Shown one piece after another: positions 32,606-41,896 of a DNA stretch of 64,000 nucleotides. The notes beneath the pieces are model-generated. The model had not been told where the DNA came from. It saw only the letters and a program-made list of their open reading frames with translations, and ran no database searches. A program made the translations under genes and the position numbers. Every line of letters starts with the position of its first letter. The stretch's first letter is position 1. Origin of the DNA: Mucilaginibacter defluvii (lineage in GTDB: Bacteria; Bacteroidota; Bacteroidia; Sphingobacteriales; Sphingobacteriaceae); contig NZ_BAABJI010000002.1 of assembly GCF_039543225.1 (NCBI RefSeq), positions 2,294,001 through 2,358,000 on the forward strand, given 5' to 3'.

Positions 32606-33382
32606 ATGGAATTAAGCAAGAACACCATCCTGATCACCGGCGGAACCAGCGGCTTTGGTTTTGAGTTTGCCCGAAGGTTACTCGACAAGGGCAATACCGT
32701 GATCATTACCGGCAGGAACGAACAGAAACTCGAGGAAACGAAGCAAATTCTTCCCGGTATACACACCATAAAGAGCGATGTCAGCAAGGTTGACGACATC
32801 AGCGCTTTGTTTGAGGAGGCCACTAAAAGATTTCCCGAGCTGAATATGCTCATCAACAATGCCGGGGAAATGCGGAAGATCGCACTTCAAGATGAACACG
32901 ATCTGTATGATATCACCCGCGAAATAGAGATCAACCTGATGGGACCTATTCGTATGGTCCAGGAATTTCTACCGCATCTCAAAAACCAAAAGGACGCTGC
33001 TATCCTGAATGTCACCTCGGGTATCGCCCTGGGTGCATTTCCAATTGCTCCTATCTATAGCGCCAGCAAATCAGGACTGCGATCCTTCACCCAATGCTTA
33101 CGGGTACAGCTCAGATCTACTGGCGTCAAAGTATTCGAACTGATCGCGCCGGGCTCTACAACCCCTTTGAATGCCAAGTTTCGGAATGGCGCCGAAGTAA
33201 ATACCAGAATGTTAGTTTCTCCTGAAAAAATAGTGGATGAAGCGATCAAGGGGATGATGAGCAATCGGAACGAGATCTTTCCCGGCAGTGCCAAGATCAT
33301 GCGCATTCTCAGCAGACTCGCTCCTAAATTCTTGCTTTCACAAGCGACCAAAACCGGCGAGCAAGCCATGTCAGGCAAATAA
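32606..33382 (+). CDS. SDR-family oxidoreductase (DltE-like)
   Basis: 258-residue short-chain dehydrogenase. It has TGGTSGFG (11-18) for NAD(P), NNAGEM after the fourth strand, a Ser in NVTSGIALG and YSASK as catalytic Tyr-Lys. The segment GFEFARRLLDKGNTVIITGR is typical of DltE-like cytosolic SDRs. It ends 34 bp before an MFS gene, so the two are probably cotranscribed. Substrate unknown. Confidence 0.88.
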   Translation: MELSKNTILITGGTSGFGFEFARRLLDKGNTVIITGRNEQKLEETKQILPGIHTIKSDVSKVDDISALFEEATKRFPELNMLINNAGEMRKIALQDEHDLYDITREIEINLMGPIRMVQEFLPHLKNQKDAAILNVTSGIALGAFPIAPIYSASKSGLRSFTQCLRVQLRSTGVKVFELIAPGSTTPLNAKFRNGAEVNTRMLVSPEKIVDEAIKGMMSNRNEIFPGSAKIMRILSRLAPKFLLSQATKTGEQAMSGK

Positions 33383-33416
33383 TCTTCTTTGAAAGAATTC
33401 TATCACAATCAAACTC

Positions 33417-34739
33417 ATGGCTATGAACGATCAAACGATTTCAACAACTCAGTTGAGCCATTGGCGCAGCGGGGCTTTCATCATCTCCTTATTTTTGGTA
33501 AGCGCCTTCAGCCAGATCGATCGCATATTACCCTTTATTCTTGCGGAATCCATTAAAAGAGAATTACACCTCAGTGATACGCAGCTGGGGCTGATCAACG
33601 GGATCGCCTTTGCTGTGATCTATTCACTGGCGTCCCTGCCGCTGGCCCGTTTGGCCGACCGCGGCGCATCCAGGCAGGTTCTGCTCTGGTGTGTACTCAT
33701 CTGGAGCCTGATGACCGGGCTTGGAGGTCTGTCGGTTGGTTTCCTGACGATGGCGCTTTCACGCTTTGGGGTGGCCCTGGGAGAAGCCGGAGGAACCCCC
33801 GCCAGCCATGCGCTGATCGCAGGCAATATTCCTGAACATCGCCACGGCCGTGCGCTCGGCATCTATTCAATGGGCATCCCTCTGGGGACGATGATAGGGT
33901 TTGGTGTTGGTGGCTGGGCGAGTGATCATATCGGCTGGCGCGTAGCACTATTTGCTGCGGGAGGTGTTGGGCTGCTACTGGTTATCCTTATCCTGGCGTT
34001 TACAGCTAAGACGGCGATTGCTGTAAAACCAGTAGATCAGACGGAAAACATCTTTTCCGCCGGGCGTGGGCTGCTGTCAAAACCGGCGTTCCTGTGGATG
34101 TTTATTGGCGCGAACTTCCTGGGTTTTGCCGCTGCCCCGTTTTATGCCTTTGCTGCTCCTTTCCTGATACGCACACATGGGCTGAGCGCCAGCCAGGTGG
34201 GACTATCTTTCGGCTTGCTGCAAGGGCTAATGGGCATCATCGGCACAGTGGTCGGTGGCCGGTTATTTGACAGCGCGGTAAAACGTGGGGCAAACCGTTT
34301 ACTACACCCGCCAGCCGTTGTTTTCAGTATTGCGGCACTTACAACGGTTGCAGGGCTCCTGGCGCCCGAAGGCTGGATGTCCATTGCGCTTTTTGTGCCC
34401 GTTATGCTGGCTTTTGCGTTCCTGCTGCCCTTTGCATTCAGTGCAGGCCATCTGATAGCCGGTCCCGGGAAACACGCGCTGTCTTCCAGTCTGCTGATGA
34501 TCGCTTCCGGGCTGTTGGGCCCGGCACTATCGCCGCTGCTCGTGGGGGTTATCAGTGACGGGGTTAGTACGGCGTATGAAGCAAACGGTTTGCGCTGGGG
34601 ATTGATGGTTGTTCCTGTTGCCGGTGCCCTGAGCAGCATTGCTTTATTCATTGCCAGCAAAAAGATCAGGGAACACTTATCTGCAACAGCAAGGTACACC
34701 TATAACGATACCGACAATCACCTCTCACTCATTAAGTAA
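33417..34739 (+). CDS. MFS transporter
   Basis: 440-residue membrane protein with about 12 hydrophobic segments. LARLADRGASRQVLLW is the MFS loop 2-3 signature, and AEAGGTP-like GVALGEAGGTPASHALI is the motif of TM5-region exporters and Spinster-type carriers. The second half repeats the fold (GRLFDSAVKRGANRLL). Its GC content is among the highest in the window. It may export a product of the neighbouring SDR or act as a drug pump. The substrate is unknown. Confidence 0.88.
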   Translation: MAMNDQTISTTQLSHWRSGAFIISLFLVSAFSQIDRILPFILAESIKRELHLSDTQLGLINGIAFAVIYSLASLPLARLADRGASRQVLLWCVLIWSLMTGLGGLSVGFLTMALSRFGVALGEAGGTPASHALIAGNIPEHRHGRALGIYSMGIPLGTMIGFGVGGWASDHIGWRVALFAAGGVGLLLVILILAFTAKTAIAVKPVDQTENIFSAGRGLLSKPAFLWMFIGANFLGFAAAPFYAFAAPFLIRTHGLSASQVGLSFGLLQGLMGIIGTVVGGRLFDSAVKRGANRLLHPPAVVFSIAALTTVAGLLAPEGWMSIALFVPVMLAFAFLLPFAFSAGHLIAGPGKHALSSSLLMIASGLLGPALSPLLVGVISDGVSTAYEANGLRWGLMVVPVAGALSSIALFIASKKIREHLSATARYTYNDTDNHLSLIK

Positions 34740-34782
34740 CACAAAAATTAACTAACACAAACCTGCGGGTTTGCAATAACGG

Positions 34783-35367
34783 ATGGTAAGGCCGGGTGGA
34801 CTGCTATTGCCTGATCCCGGCTACATACCTTGTAATACTTCAAAAATGGAAAGCGATCAATTTGATGCCGTATGGTGGCCGTCGGGCCAAAGTGGAAGAG
34901 GCAGGTTGCTTCCCTATGAGGATACGTTTTATATCTATCTGAAAGTGAGCACAGCCTTAGCGGTGCGTCCAACCCTTGTCTTTTGCAAATCGGATGATCT
35001 GGAATGGGTAGACCAGGATATGGGTTACATCACCTCGTTTAAAGAGGCTTTTTTTGATAAAGGCGTTTGGTGCAATTTCGAAGCCATCGATCTTTTCAGA
35101 GCGGGCGATCCCATAAGCATTGAATTGGATGAAGAGGAGATGCTGACCCTGGCGCCAATTTTTGATAAGCTATGCGCCAGCCTGGAGTCGACCTATCGCT
35201 ACAGGTACGATCTGGTGCGGACCTACATTTTCCAGATCATCCATATCGCCATCAAAATTAACCTGCAACAAATAAATATTGTCAGGTCACCGATACGCTA
35301 TGTCCGCCTGACTACCTGCGGCATCGACATGCTGGCCAGGATCAAACTCAGTCCTAATAAACAATAA
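34783..35367 (+). pseudogene. AraC-family regulator lacking its DNA-binding domain
   Basis: 194 codons resemble the sensor half of the AraC protein at 31585. The block STYRYRYDLVRTYIFQIIHI here corresponds to SDYAYKYDLIRNYLLELIHY there, and the preceding DLFRAGDPISIELDEEEM region also aligns. The protein ends soon after (RIKLSPNKQ), and the two C-terminal helix-turn-helix motifs are missing. No HTH-coding remnant is seen before the next gene, 24 bp away. It is most likely a deleted regulator gene. A truncated sensor-only protein is the alternative. Confidence 0.6.
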
Positions 35368-35391
35368 TATATACCATTAAACTCAACAATT

Positions 35392-36435
35392 ATGTTCGAT
35401 CACAATTTTTCAATTTATGGCACTTTTCATAGCATACGAAAAGTTCTAACCCTTATTCAAACACTGACCGGCTTTATGGTAATTGCTATGCTGCCGCTAA
35501 CTATCAAAGCGCAAAGCCAGGATAGCCTACCTAAAAAAGCCGTTGAATATGTCGTGGATAAGTTCGCCGAACGCAGGCCGTTCAGCATAGACTACAAGCA
35601 ATATGGCAATTATAATTCCTCGTCTACCCTCAGAGGCCAGGACCTTCCGGATGGAGAGTTTACCAAGTACTCACAACTGAGTGCAAGCGCCAACATCAAT
35701 CTTTTTCAAAACAGGCGGTGGTTAGTCCAAGTCAACGGTTTTTACCGGTATGTTTCGGCCGAATATAACTTTCCGGAATCCACAGCCGCTACATCACAGA
35801 CGGTCAGCAGGGACCTTCATTATCATACAGAAGGTCTGAACTTGACCTACTTCTCTAAACTCTTTGGCAAGACCGTCATCTACAGCGGGAGTATTAATGT
35901 TGATTGGAGTGAACGTTCGCTGGAGAGGGTTCGCGGGCTGTTTACCGGCGCTATAGTTCTCAAAGCAAACAACAGGACAAAGATCAATGTGGGAATTCTG
36001 TATACCACCGATCCGGGTACATTCATCCGCGTGATCCCTACATTCCTGCTGGAGCATAAGTTCAATGAAAGCCTGACGGCGGATATCTTTCTGCCACGGT
36101 ATGCCTACCTGCGAAAAAAAATGTTTGGCAATGGCAGGCTTTCCGCAGGTTGGGAACTGGACCCGCAAACGACCTTTTTTCTGAACGACCTTGACGAGAA
36201 CCGCACAACCTATCAGTATCGCCAGGTTGATGTGAACACCGGGTTGCTTTATGAGCACATTTTACCGGGAAGCATTACCCTTTCTTTACGCGCCGGCGTT
36301 CGTCTATATCCGTATGCCAGGACATTTGAGAAAGACCGTTCGTTCACTGATTATACCTGGGAAGGCAGGGCTGACGCGGCACCTTACGTGAACATCGGAT
36401 TTTCCTTTAACCCATTTGCTAAGCCGAAGAAGTAG
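35392..36435 (+). CDS. Outer-membrane beta-barrel protein (DUF6268-like)
   Basis: 347-residue exported protein. The signal sequence (VLTLIQTLTGFMVIAMLPLTI, cleavage near KAQS) is followed by alternating amphipathic strands (NINLFQNRRWLVQVNGFYRY, LNLTYFSKLFGKTVIYSGSI) and an end GFSFNPFAKPKK. The layout resembles the protein at 58289-59311, and both look like DUF6268 barrel proteins of Bacteroidota. The function is unknown. It lies 24 bp after the truncated AraC gene. Confidence 0.65.
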   Translation: MFDHNFSIYGTFHSIRKVLTLIQTLTGFMVIAMLPLTIKAQSQDSLPKKAVEYVVDKFAERRPFSIDYKQYGNYNSSSTLRGQDLPDGEFTKYSQLSASANINLFQNRRWLVQVNGFYRYVSAEYNFPESTAATSQTVSRDLHYHTEGLNLTYFSKLFGKTVIYSGSINVDWSERSLERVRGLFTGAIVLKANNRTKINVGILYTTDPGTFIRVIPTFLLEHKFNESLTADIFLPRYAYLRKKMFGNGRLSAGWELDPQTTFFLNDLDENRTTYQYRQVDVNTGLLYEHILPGSITLSLRAGVRLYPYARTFEKDRSFTDYTWEGRADAAPYVNIGFSFNPFAKPKK

Positions 36436-36552
36436 GTTTCGCCCTTCCTGTCATAAAAGCAGCCAATCTTCCTTTTTACTACAACCTCGCGACTTTTGGA
36501 TACATCTGCCTGCTTCCAACTTCTGAACTTTGCAATACAAAAAAGATCTAAA

Positions 36553-37479
36553 ATGCAAAACAGAACTAAAAATTGGACAGCATCTCAGATTCCTTTTAGG
36601 AACAATGGTGTGGCGCTGATTACTGGTAGTACAGAAGGTATTGGATATGAAGATGCATTAGCGCTATCATCGGCAGGATGGAGTGTGATCATGATGGGGC
36701 GTAACGCACAAAAAGGCGCTGAGTCAATTGCTAAGATTCAAAGAGTTAACAGGAACGCAAAAGTAAGTTTTGAAAAAATAGATCTTGCGGACCTGTCCTC
36801 GATCAAAGCCTTTGCTTCCGGAATGATCGCAAAAGGGCATGCCATCGATCTCCTGATAAATAATGCAGGAGTAATGACACCACCAAAACGACTAGAAACG
36901 GCCGATGGCTTTGAGTTGCAGTTCGGGACAAACCATATCGGTCACGTTGCATTGACAGCTCAGCTTCTTCCACTGTTACGCAAATCACCAGGTGCACGCG
37001 TTGTTACCGTTTCAAGTATTGCAAATCGTGAAGGGATGATCAATTTCGATGACCTCCAATCAAGATCTTCTTATGCTCCAGGGAAAGCATATAGTCAGTC
37101 AAAACTTGCGAACCTGATGTTTGCTTTGGAACTTCAGCGACAAAGTGAAAAGCACGGTTGGGGTATCATGAGTGTCGCTGCCCATCCGGGTGTTTCCCGG
37201 ACCAATCTGTTGATTACCGGCGCGGGGCGATGGAGTGTTGCAGGGATGATGAGAACTCTTCTTCCGTTTTTGTTCCAGCCATCTGCACAAGGGGCCTTGC
37301 CAACATTATATGCAGCGACCTCTCCGGAGGCCAAAGGAGGTTTGTATTATGGACCAGACAAAATGATGGAAACCCGGGGGTATCCAGCCATTGCGAAAAT
37401 ACCTGCACAGGCACAAGATGTAAATACTGCTGCAAAATTATGGAAGATATCGCAAGAATTAGCTAAGGTGGCATTTTAA
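36553..37479 (+). CDS. SDR-family oxidoreductase (retinol-dehydrogenase-like)
   Basis: 308-residue SDR. The start is the ATG at 36553 (MQNRTKNW); an upstream in-frame TTG at 36496 is less likely. It has ITGSTEGIG for cofactor, MGRN after strand 2 for NADP, NNAGVM, a Ser in VVTVSSIANREG and YSQSK as catalytic Tyr-Lys. The FGTNHIGHVALTAQLLPLL segment is typical of the retinol-dehydrogenase/WWOX-like group. Codon use is more AT-rich than in the MFS gene upstream. The substrate is unknown. Confidence 0.87.
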   Translation: MQNRTKNWTASQIPFRNNGVALITGSTEGIGYEDALALSSAGWSVIMMGRNAQKGAESIAKIQRVNRNAKVSFEKIDLADLSSIKAFASGMIAKGHAIDLLINNAGVMTPPKRLETADGFELQFGTNHIGHVALTAQLLPLLRKSPGARVVTVSSIANREGMINFDDLQSRSSYAPGKAYSQSKLANLMFALELQRQSEKHGWGIMSVAAHPGVSRTNLLITGAGRWSVAGMMRTLLPFLFQPSAQGALPTLYAATSPEAKGGLYYGPDKMMETRGYPAIAKIPAQAQDVNTAAKLWKISQELAKVAF

Positions 37480-37550
37480 CAGGCAGATCAAGTTAAGCAC
37501 AAAGAATTTGAAAATCAAAAAATTGAAAAATCAACAATAAACGATCATTT

Positions 37551-37985
37551 ATGAAAAAAACAATTTTAGCAGTGTTTGCACTGCTCTTATCATTGGCGTC
37601 ATTAGCCCAGAAATTACCTGCGGATCAGATCACCGGCGTATGGCAATGTGAGGATTACAAGATCGAGATGTTTAAAGTCGGCAATACCTACTCCGCTAAA
37701 CTCTTGTGGTCTAAGGAAATGTTTGAAGCAGACGGCAAAACATCAAAGAAGGATGTTAAAAATCCCAATGAAAAGCTCCGTAGCAGGCCCGTGCAAGGCC
37801 TTACCCATATCACCGGTCTGGTCTATCAGGACGGTGAATACGTGGAAGGTAAACTGTATAGCGTACAGGATGGGAACACCTATGGCTTTAAAGGTAAATT
37901 GAAAGGCCCGAATGACCTGGAGACCCGCGGCTACAAAGGCATCCCCCTGATGGGCAAATCATTTAAATGGAAAAGAGTTCAATAA
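37551..37985 (+). CDS. DUF2147-domain secreted protein
   Basis: 144-residue exported protein with a signal peptide (KKTILAVFALLLSLASLAQK) and a single beta-rich DUF2147 domain (ITGVWQCEDYKIEMFKVGNTY, then GYKGIPLMGKSFKWKR). DUF2147 proteins are small periplasmic proteins without an established activity. It is followed within 20 bp by two small membrane-protein genes and an AraC gene, all probably in one operon. Confidence 0.82.
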   Translation: MKKTILAVFALLLSLASLAQKLPADQITGVWQCEDYKIEMFKVGNTYSAKLLWSKEMFEADGKTSKKDVKNPNEKLRSRPVQGLTHITGLVYQDGEYVEGKLYSVQDGNTYGFKGKLKGPNDLETRGYKGIPLMGKSFKWKRVQ

Positions 37986-38005
37986 TAGTTTTAAGATCAA
38001 TACTC

Positions 38006-38212
38006 ATGAAAGACAATAAAGATCAACTGTCGCGGTTTTGGTTCATTGTTTCCAATGCCCTTCCTCCAATAGGTTTCTTCCTATATTTCAGGCACAGAAA
38101 GGCATATCCGGTTAAGGCCAGAAGAGCTCTGACAAGCGCAATCATTGGCGTGCCGATAGCCATAATCGCTGGTTATATCATGAACACTTTTGTCCTTAAT
38201 CAATCATGTTAA
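38006..38212 (+). CDS. Small two-helix membrane protein
   Basis: 68-residue protein from the ATG at 38006. It has two hydrophobic segments (FWFIVSNALPPIGFFLYF and AIIGVPIAIIAGYIMNTFVL) separated by a basic loop (RHRKAYPVKARR). The stop overlaps the next start, so translation is coupled with the DoxX-like gene. No family is recognised with certainty. Confidence 0.65.
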   Translation: MKDNKDQLSRFWFIVSNALPPIGFFLYFRHRKAYPVKARRALTSAIIGVPIAIIAGYIMNTFVLNQSC

Positions 38213-38562
38213 AAAATATTATTTCCGCAGTACTGCTGCTTATTTCGGTAAGCCTTAGCTTTAAACACGCCTGGGATACGATGCATTACAAAAACAATCC
38301 GGAGTCGGTTAAAATGATGGAAAGTTTTGGGATCAAGGAAACGTTCATTCCATATCTGGCTGCTGTTGGAGTAGCGGTCGGCGTACTGTTGCTTCTGCCC
38401 GGCACCTACTTTTTAGGCAATATGCTAAATGCATTCCTGATCGTTATGATCATGGGATTTGCACTGCGGGCCGGTAACTATCGCATGGCGTTGATAGAGA
38501 TCCCATTTTTAGTCATGCCATTGATCATGATATGGCTGAAGTATCCGTTTAAATTTAAATAA
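38206..38562 (+). CDS. DoxX-like four-helix membrane protein, copy 1
   Basis: 118-residue protein with four hydrophobic helices. IEIPFLVMPLIMIWLKYPFK at the C-terminus recurs almost unchanged in the protein at 40700-41053 (IEVPFLIMPLLLIYLGHPFK). Other shared blocks are LRAGNYRMALIE and MMESFGI. The four-helix size suggests the DoxX-like group. It sits 6 bp before an AraC gene, as copy 2 sits 20 bp before another, so the pair is a repeated module. Confidence 0.7.
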   Translation: MLKNIISAVLLLISVSLSFKHAWDTMHYKNNPESVKMMESFGIKETFIPYLAAVGVAVGVLLLLPGTYFLGNMLNAFLIVMIMGFALRAGNYRMALIEIPFLVMPLIMIWLKYPFKFK

Positions 38563-38568
38563 AAGCTC

Positions 38569-39477
38569 ATGGCTAACAGCAAGCCCTACCGGATCAGTTC
38601 CGTCACAGAAATACACCGTTTGATGGGACTTCCTAAACCTCATCACCCGCTGATCAGTATCGTGGATTTAAAAGGTCTGCGAAATGATACCGATATAGAC
38701 GCGGTCATATTCGACTTATATGTGATATCCATGAAAAGAGGCTGTGATGGCTTACATTACGGGCAACAGAAATACGACTTTGACGAAGGGCTCATGGCTT
38801 TTATGTCTCCAGGCCAGGTCCTGCGTGGGGAAGAGAACGGCGTACCTTCCAATTTACAAGGCTGGATGCTTTTTGTACACCCGGATTTTCTATGGAACAC
38901 ATCACTTGCTACCAAGATCAGGCGATACGAGTACTTCAGTTACGCCACCCATGAAGCCCTATTTCTCTCGGATAAGGAAGAAGTGTTGATCAACGAATTG
39001 GTCAAAAATATCAAAACGGAATATGCTGGCAATATAGATAAGTTCAGCCAGGACATTATCATCTCTCATCTGGAAACCTTACTCAACTACGCTGAACGTT
39101 TTTACCAGCGACAGTTCATTACCCGAAAGATCACGAACCATCAAATCTTAGATCAGGTGGAAGTGCTTTTAACAACGTATCTGAAGAACGAAGCGCTGCT
39201 GGCGAAAGGGCTACCAACTGTACAATACTTTGCGGATGCACTAAACATCTCCGCCAAGTATTTAAGCAGCTTGCTGAAACAACTGACCGGCCAGACTATG
39301 CAACAGATCATCCACGAGAAACTGATCGAGAAGGCGAAAGAAAAATTGTCTACCACCCGGATGTCTGTAAGCGAGATCGCTTATCAATTAGGATTTGAAC
39401 ATCCTCAATCGTTTAATAAATTATTTAAGAGCAAGACAAAACAAAGTCCGTTGAATTTTCGGCAGTCCTTCAACTAA
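38569..39477 (+). CDS. AraC-family transcriptional regulator
   Basis: 302-residue AraC regulator with a cupin-like N-terminal half (GLMAFMSPGQVLRGEENGVP) and two C-terminal HTH motifs: YFADALNISAKYLSSLLKQL and SVSEIAYQLGFEHPQSFNKL, then the KQSPLNFR block. It is 6 bp after the DoxX-like gene. The next gene, a Rossmann reductase, is 177 bp away and is a possible target. Confidence 0.88.
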   Translation: MANSKPYRISSVTEIHRLMGLPKPHHPLISIVDLKGLRNDTDIDAVIFDLYVISMKRGCDGLHYGQQKYDFDEGLMAFMSPGQVLRGEENGVPSNLQGWMLFVHPDFLWNTSLATKIRRYEYFSYATHEALFLSDKEEVLINELVKNIKTEYAGNIDKFSQDIIISHLETLLNYAERFYQRQFITRKITNHQILDQVEVLLTTYLKNEALLAKGLPTVQYFADALNISAKYLSSLLKQLTGQTMQQIIHEKLIEKAKEKLSTTRMSVSEIAYQLGFEHPQSFNKLFKSKTKQSPLNFRQSFN

Positions 39478-39654
39478 GATACGCTGACTAGTTTGGTAAA
39501 GTGGCCCTAAAGCAAGCGTCGGTCATACATTGCAAACAGAAAAAATTATTTTGAACGCTGATACCTGGCCCGTTCAATAAAGCAAATTGGACTTTTCAGA
39601 AAACCTCCCATTTATTTTTACCCGGACCTTTGTTGTCTATTTTAATCTTAAACA

Positions 39655-40698
39655 ATGGAAGACAAAGCAACTGTTTTAGTAACAGGCGGGACAGGTTTCG
39701 TGGCCCGGCAGGTTATACTGCAATTGTTACAAAAGGGCTACCGGGTAAGGACAACGGTCCGCAACCTGGCAAGCACAACGGAATTGAAAAAGACGCTGAT
39801 AGACCAGGGTGTGGCGGCTATCGATCACCTCTCATTTGCGGTAGCAGAACTGACTACAGATGATAACTGGCAAAAGGTGATGGAAGGCTGCCGCTATGTG
39901 TTGAGCGTAGCATCACCGGTGTTCTTTGAGAAGCCTAAAAATGAGCAGGAAGCCATCCGGCCCGCGGTGGAAGGTATCTTACGTATCCTGAAGTTTGCGA
40001 AGCGCGCCGGTGTACAGCGGGTAGTCATGACTTCCAATTTCGGTGCCGTCGGCTTTACGCAAACCGATAAAAGCAGGGAAACCACCGAATCGGACTGGAC
40101 AGATACGACAGCAAAGGGGTTATCGGTTTACGAAAAGTCAAAAACATTGGCCGAAAGTGCTGCCTGGGATTTCATAAGATCTGAAGGTGGTGGGCTGGAA
40201 TTTGTTACTATCAATGCCGTTGCCATATGGGGGCCAACGCTCGACGCACATATCAGCGGTAGCTTTCACTTGCTTAAAAACCTGCTGTACGGATCGATGA
40301 AAGCCATTCCAGATATTGCGCTGAACGTAATAGATGTCAGGGACGTGGCAGATCTGCATATTCGGGCAATGCTAAGCCCAGAGGCTAAAGGGCAACGCTT
40401 CATTGCCAGTGCAGACGGACAAATTTCATTGCCTGAAATTGCAGCATTATTGAAAAAAGAACGACCGGGTGTTTCAGGACTGGTTGCTACAAGGCGACTA
40501 CCGACCTGGATACTTAGATTAGGGGCATTGTTCAATGATCAGGCTAAAGAAGCATTGTTGTTCATCCGGATGAACCGGAACGTAAGCAATCAAAAAGCCA
40601 GGACAGTTTTAGGCTGGCACCCTATTGCCTCACAGAAAGATACGCTGCTGGCCTCGGTGGACAGCATGGCCAAATATAACCTCATTAACGCGAAATAA
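39655..40698 (+). CDS. NAD-dependent epimerase/dihydroflavonol-4-reductase-like protein
   Basis: 347-residue extended SDR. It has VTGGTGFVARQVILQLL for the cofactor, SVASPVFF after strand 4 and VYEKSK as catalytic YxxxK. The IRPAVEGILRILKFAKRAGVQRVVMTSN block is typical of dihydroflavonol-reductase and aldehyde-reductase-like proteins. It ends 1 bp before the DoxX-like copy-2 gene. Probable role is NADPH reduction of a carbonyl; substrate unknown. Confidence 0.87.
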   Translation: MEDKATVLVTGGTGFVARQVILQLLQKGYRVRTTVRNLASTTELKKTLIDQGVAAIDHLSFAVAELTTDDNWQKVMEGCRYVLSVASPVFFEKPKNEQEAIRPAVEGILRILKFAKRAGVQRVVMTSNFGAVGFTQTDKSRETTESDWTDTTAKGLSVYEKSKTLAESAAWDFIRSEGGGLEFVTINAVAIWGPTLDAHISGSFHLLKNLLYGSMKAIPDIALNVIDVRDVADLHIRAMLSPEAKGQRFIASADGQISLPEIAALLKKERPGVSGLVATRRLPTWILRLGALFNDQAKEALLFIRMNRNVSNQKARTVLGWHPIASQKDTLLASVDSMAKYNLINAK

Positions 40699-40699
40699 G

Positions 40700-41053
40700 A
40701 TGAAGATAGCAAGTGGGGCATTACTGCTGATATCCTTATATTTGGGTATCAGCCATGGTAGCCGTGCATTCAAGAAACCATCCGAGGAATACATCCGTAT
40801 GATGTCGGCCCTGGGCATAACGGATACAACGCGCATGATAATTGGCTTTTGGGCGATTACCACGGCCATTTTGATTCTTTTCCCTAGAACATTCTTTTGG
40901 GGAAATACGCTACGGGCCCTACAGCTCGTCCTTATGATGTCCCTGGCACTGAAGGCAGGCAATTTTAAGTTCGCGTTGATAGAAGTACCCTTTTTGATTA
41001 TGCCTTTGTTGCTGATCTATTTAGGGCATCCTTTTAAAGGCGAAACGGTTTAG
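40700..41053 (+). CDS. DoxX-like four-helix membrane protein, copy 2
   Basis: 117-residue protein from the ATG at 40700 (MKIASGALL). It is paralogous to 38206-38562: both have four helices and share MM-S-GI, the block LKAGNFKFALIEVPFLIMPL and the end HPFKG. It follows the reductase gene without a gap and is 20 bp before an AraC gene. The open frame extends 75 bp upstream into the reductase gene, but the ATG here is the natural start. Confidence 0.72.
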   Translation: MKIASGALLLISLYLGISHGSRAFKKPSEEYIRMMSALGITDTTRMIIGFWAITTAILILFPRTFFWGNTLRALQLVLMMSLALKAGNFKFALIEVPFLIMPLLLIYLGHPFKGETV

Positions 41054-41073
41054 CAATATTGAATACGATAAAG

Positions 41074-41853
41074 ATGAGAGCGATAAACCAGGTAGAGCGT
41101 AATATACTGAAAGAACAGTTCGTTCCCGACCACCTGTTTTTATATATTCTCAATGGTAGCGTCAGCTTTTTTGACGGCAATGAAACGTATACCTTCAGGT
41201 CCGGGGATTGCTGTATAGCCCGTAGGAACCACCTGGTTAAATTCATACTCAACAGTACAACGGAAGATTTTGAGCCGATACTCTTTTGTTTTGACGAGGA
41301 GTTTCTCCGCGAGTTTCAGCAAAAGCACCAAAGCAGCGCAGTAGCATTTTCATTCGACCATGCTATTATAGAACTGCCTAATAGTGGATTGATCGACAGC
41401 TTTATCCAATCGGTAAAACCTTATTACAGGGGTGCGATGGAACTGGATGCCGCTTTCGAAGATATCAAGTATGAGGAACTCCTGATCATCCTGCTGAGGC
41501 TTCAGCCTGATCTTACCTGTATATTCTTTAATTTCGATATCCCGCAAAAAATTAACTTGGAAGCGTATATGAACCGGAAATTTAGGTTCAATGTCAGCCT
41601 CGAACGGTTCGCTTTGCTCACCGGGAGGAGCCTTTCTGCATTCAAGCGCGACTTTAAATCGGTATTTAAGGAATCCCCAAGCCGTTGGCTGGTGCGCAAG
41701 CGTTTGCATGAGGCCCACATTCTTGTGCAAAACCAAGGCAGGAAACCTTCTGAAATTTATCTTGACCTCGGTTTTGAATCCTTATCGCATTTTTCTGTGG
41801 CGTTTAAGAAAGAGTTTGGTGTAACTCCCACCACGCTTTTAGCACGTAGATAA
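41074..41853 (+). CDS. AraC-family transcriptional regulator
   Basis: 259-residue AraC regulator. The ATG at 41074 is preferred over an in-frame TTG at 41059. It has a cupin sensor (LYILNGSVSFFDGNETYTFR, GDCCIARRN) and a C-terminal DNA-binding region with FALLTGRSLSAFKRDFKSVF and KPSEIYLDLGFESLSHFSVA. It resembles ExsA-type regulators. It forms the second DoxX-AraC pair and is followed by a broken AraC gene 43 bp later. Confidence 0.87.
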   Translation: MRAINQVERNILKEQFVPDHLFLYILNGSVSFFDGNETYTFRSGDCCIARRNHLVKFILNSTTEDFEPILFCFDEEFLREFQQKHQSSAVAFSFDHAIIELPNSGLIDSFIQSVKPYYRGAMELDAAFEDIKYEELLIILLRLQPDLTCIFFNFDIPQKINLEAYMNRKFRFNVSLERFALLTGRSLSAFKRDFKSVFKESPSRWLVRKRLHEAHILVQNQGRKPSEIYLDLGFESLSHFSVAFKKEFGVTPTTLLARR

Positions 41854-41896
41854 GGGCAAATTGGTTAACTTCGCCTAATAAGGATCATTAGGAATT

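Noticed and set aside
36496..36552. Upstream TTG extension of the SDR gene at 36553
   Set aside because: The extension adds residues without homology to the SDR fold, and a normal ATG is present.
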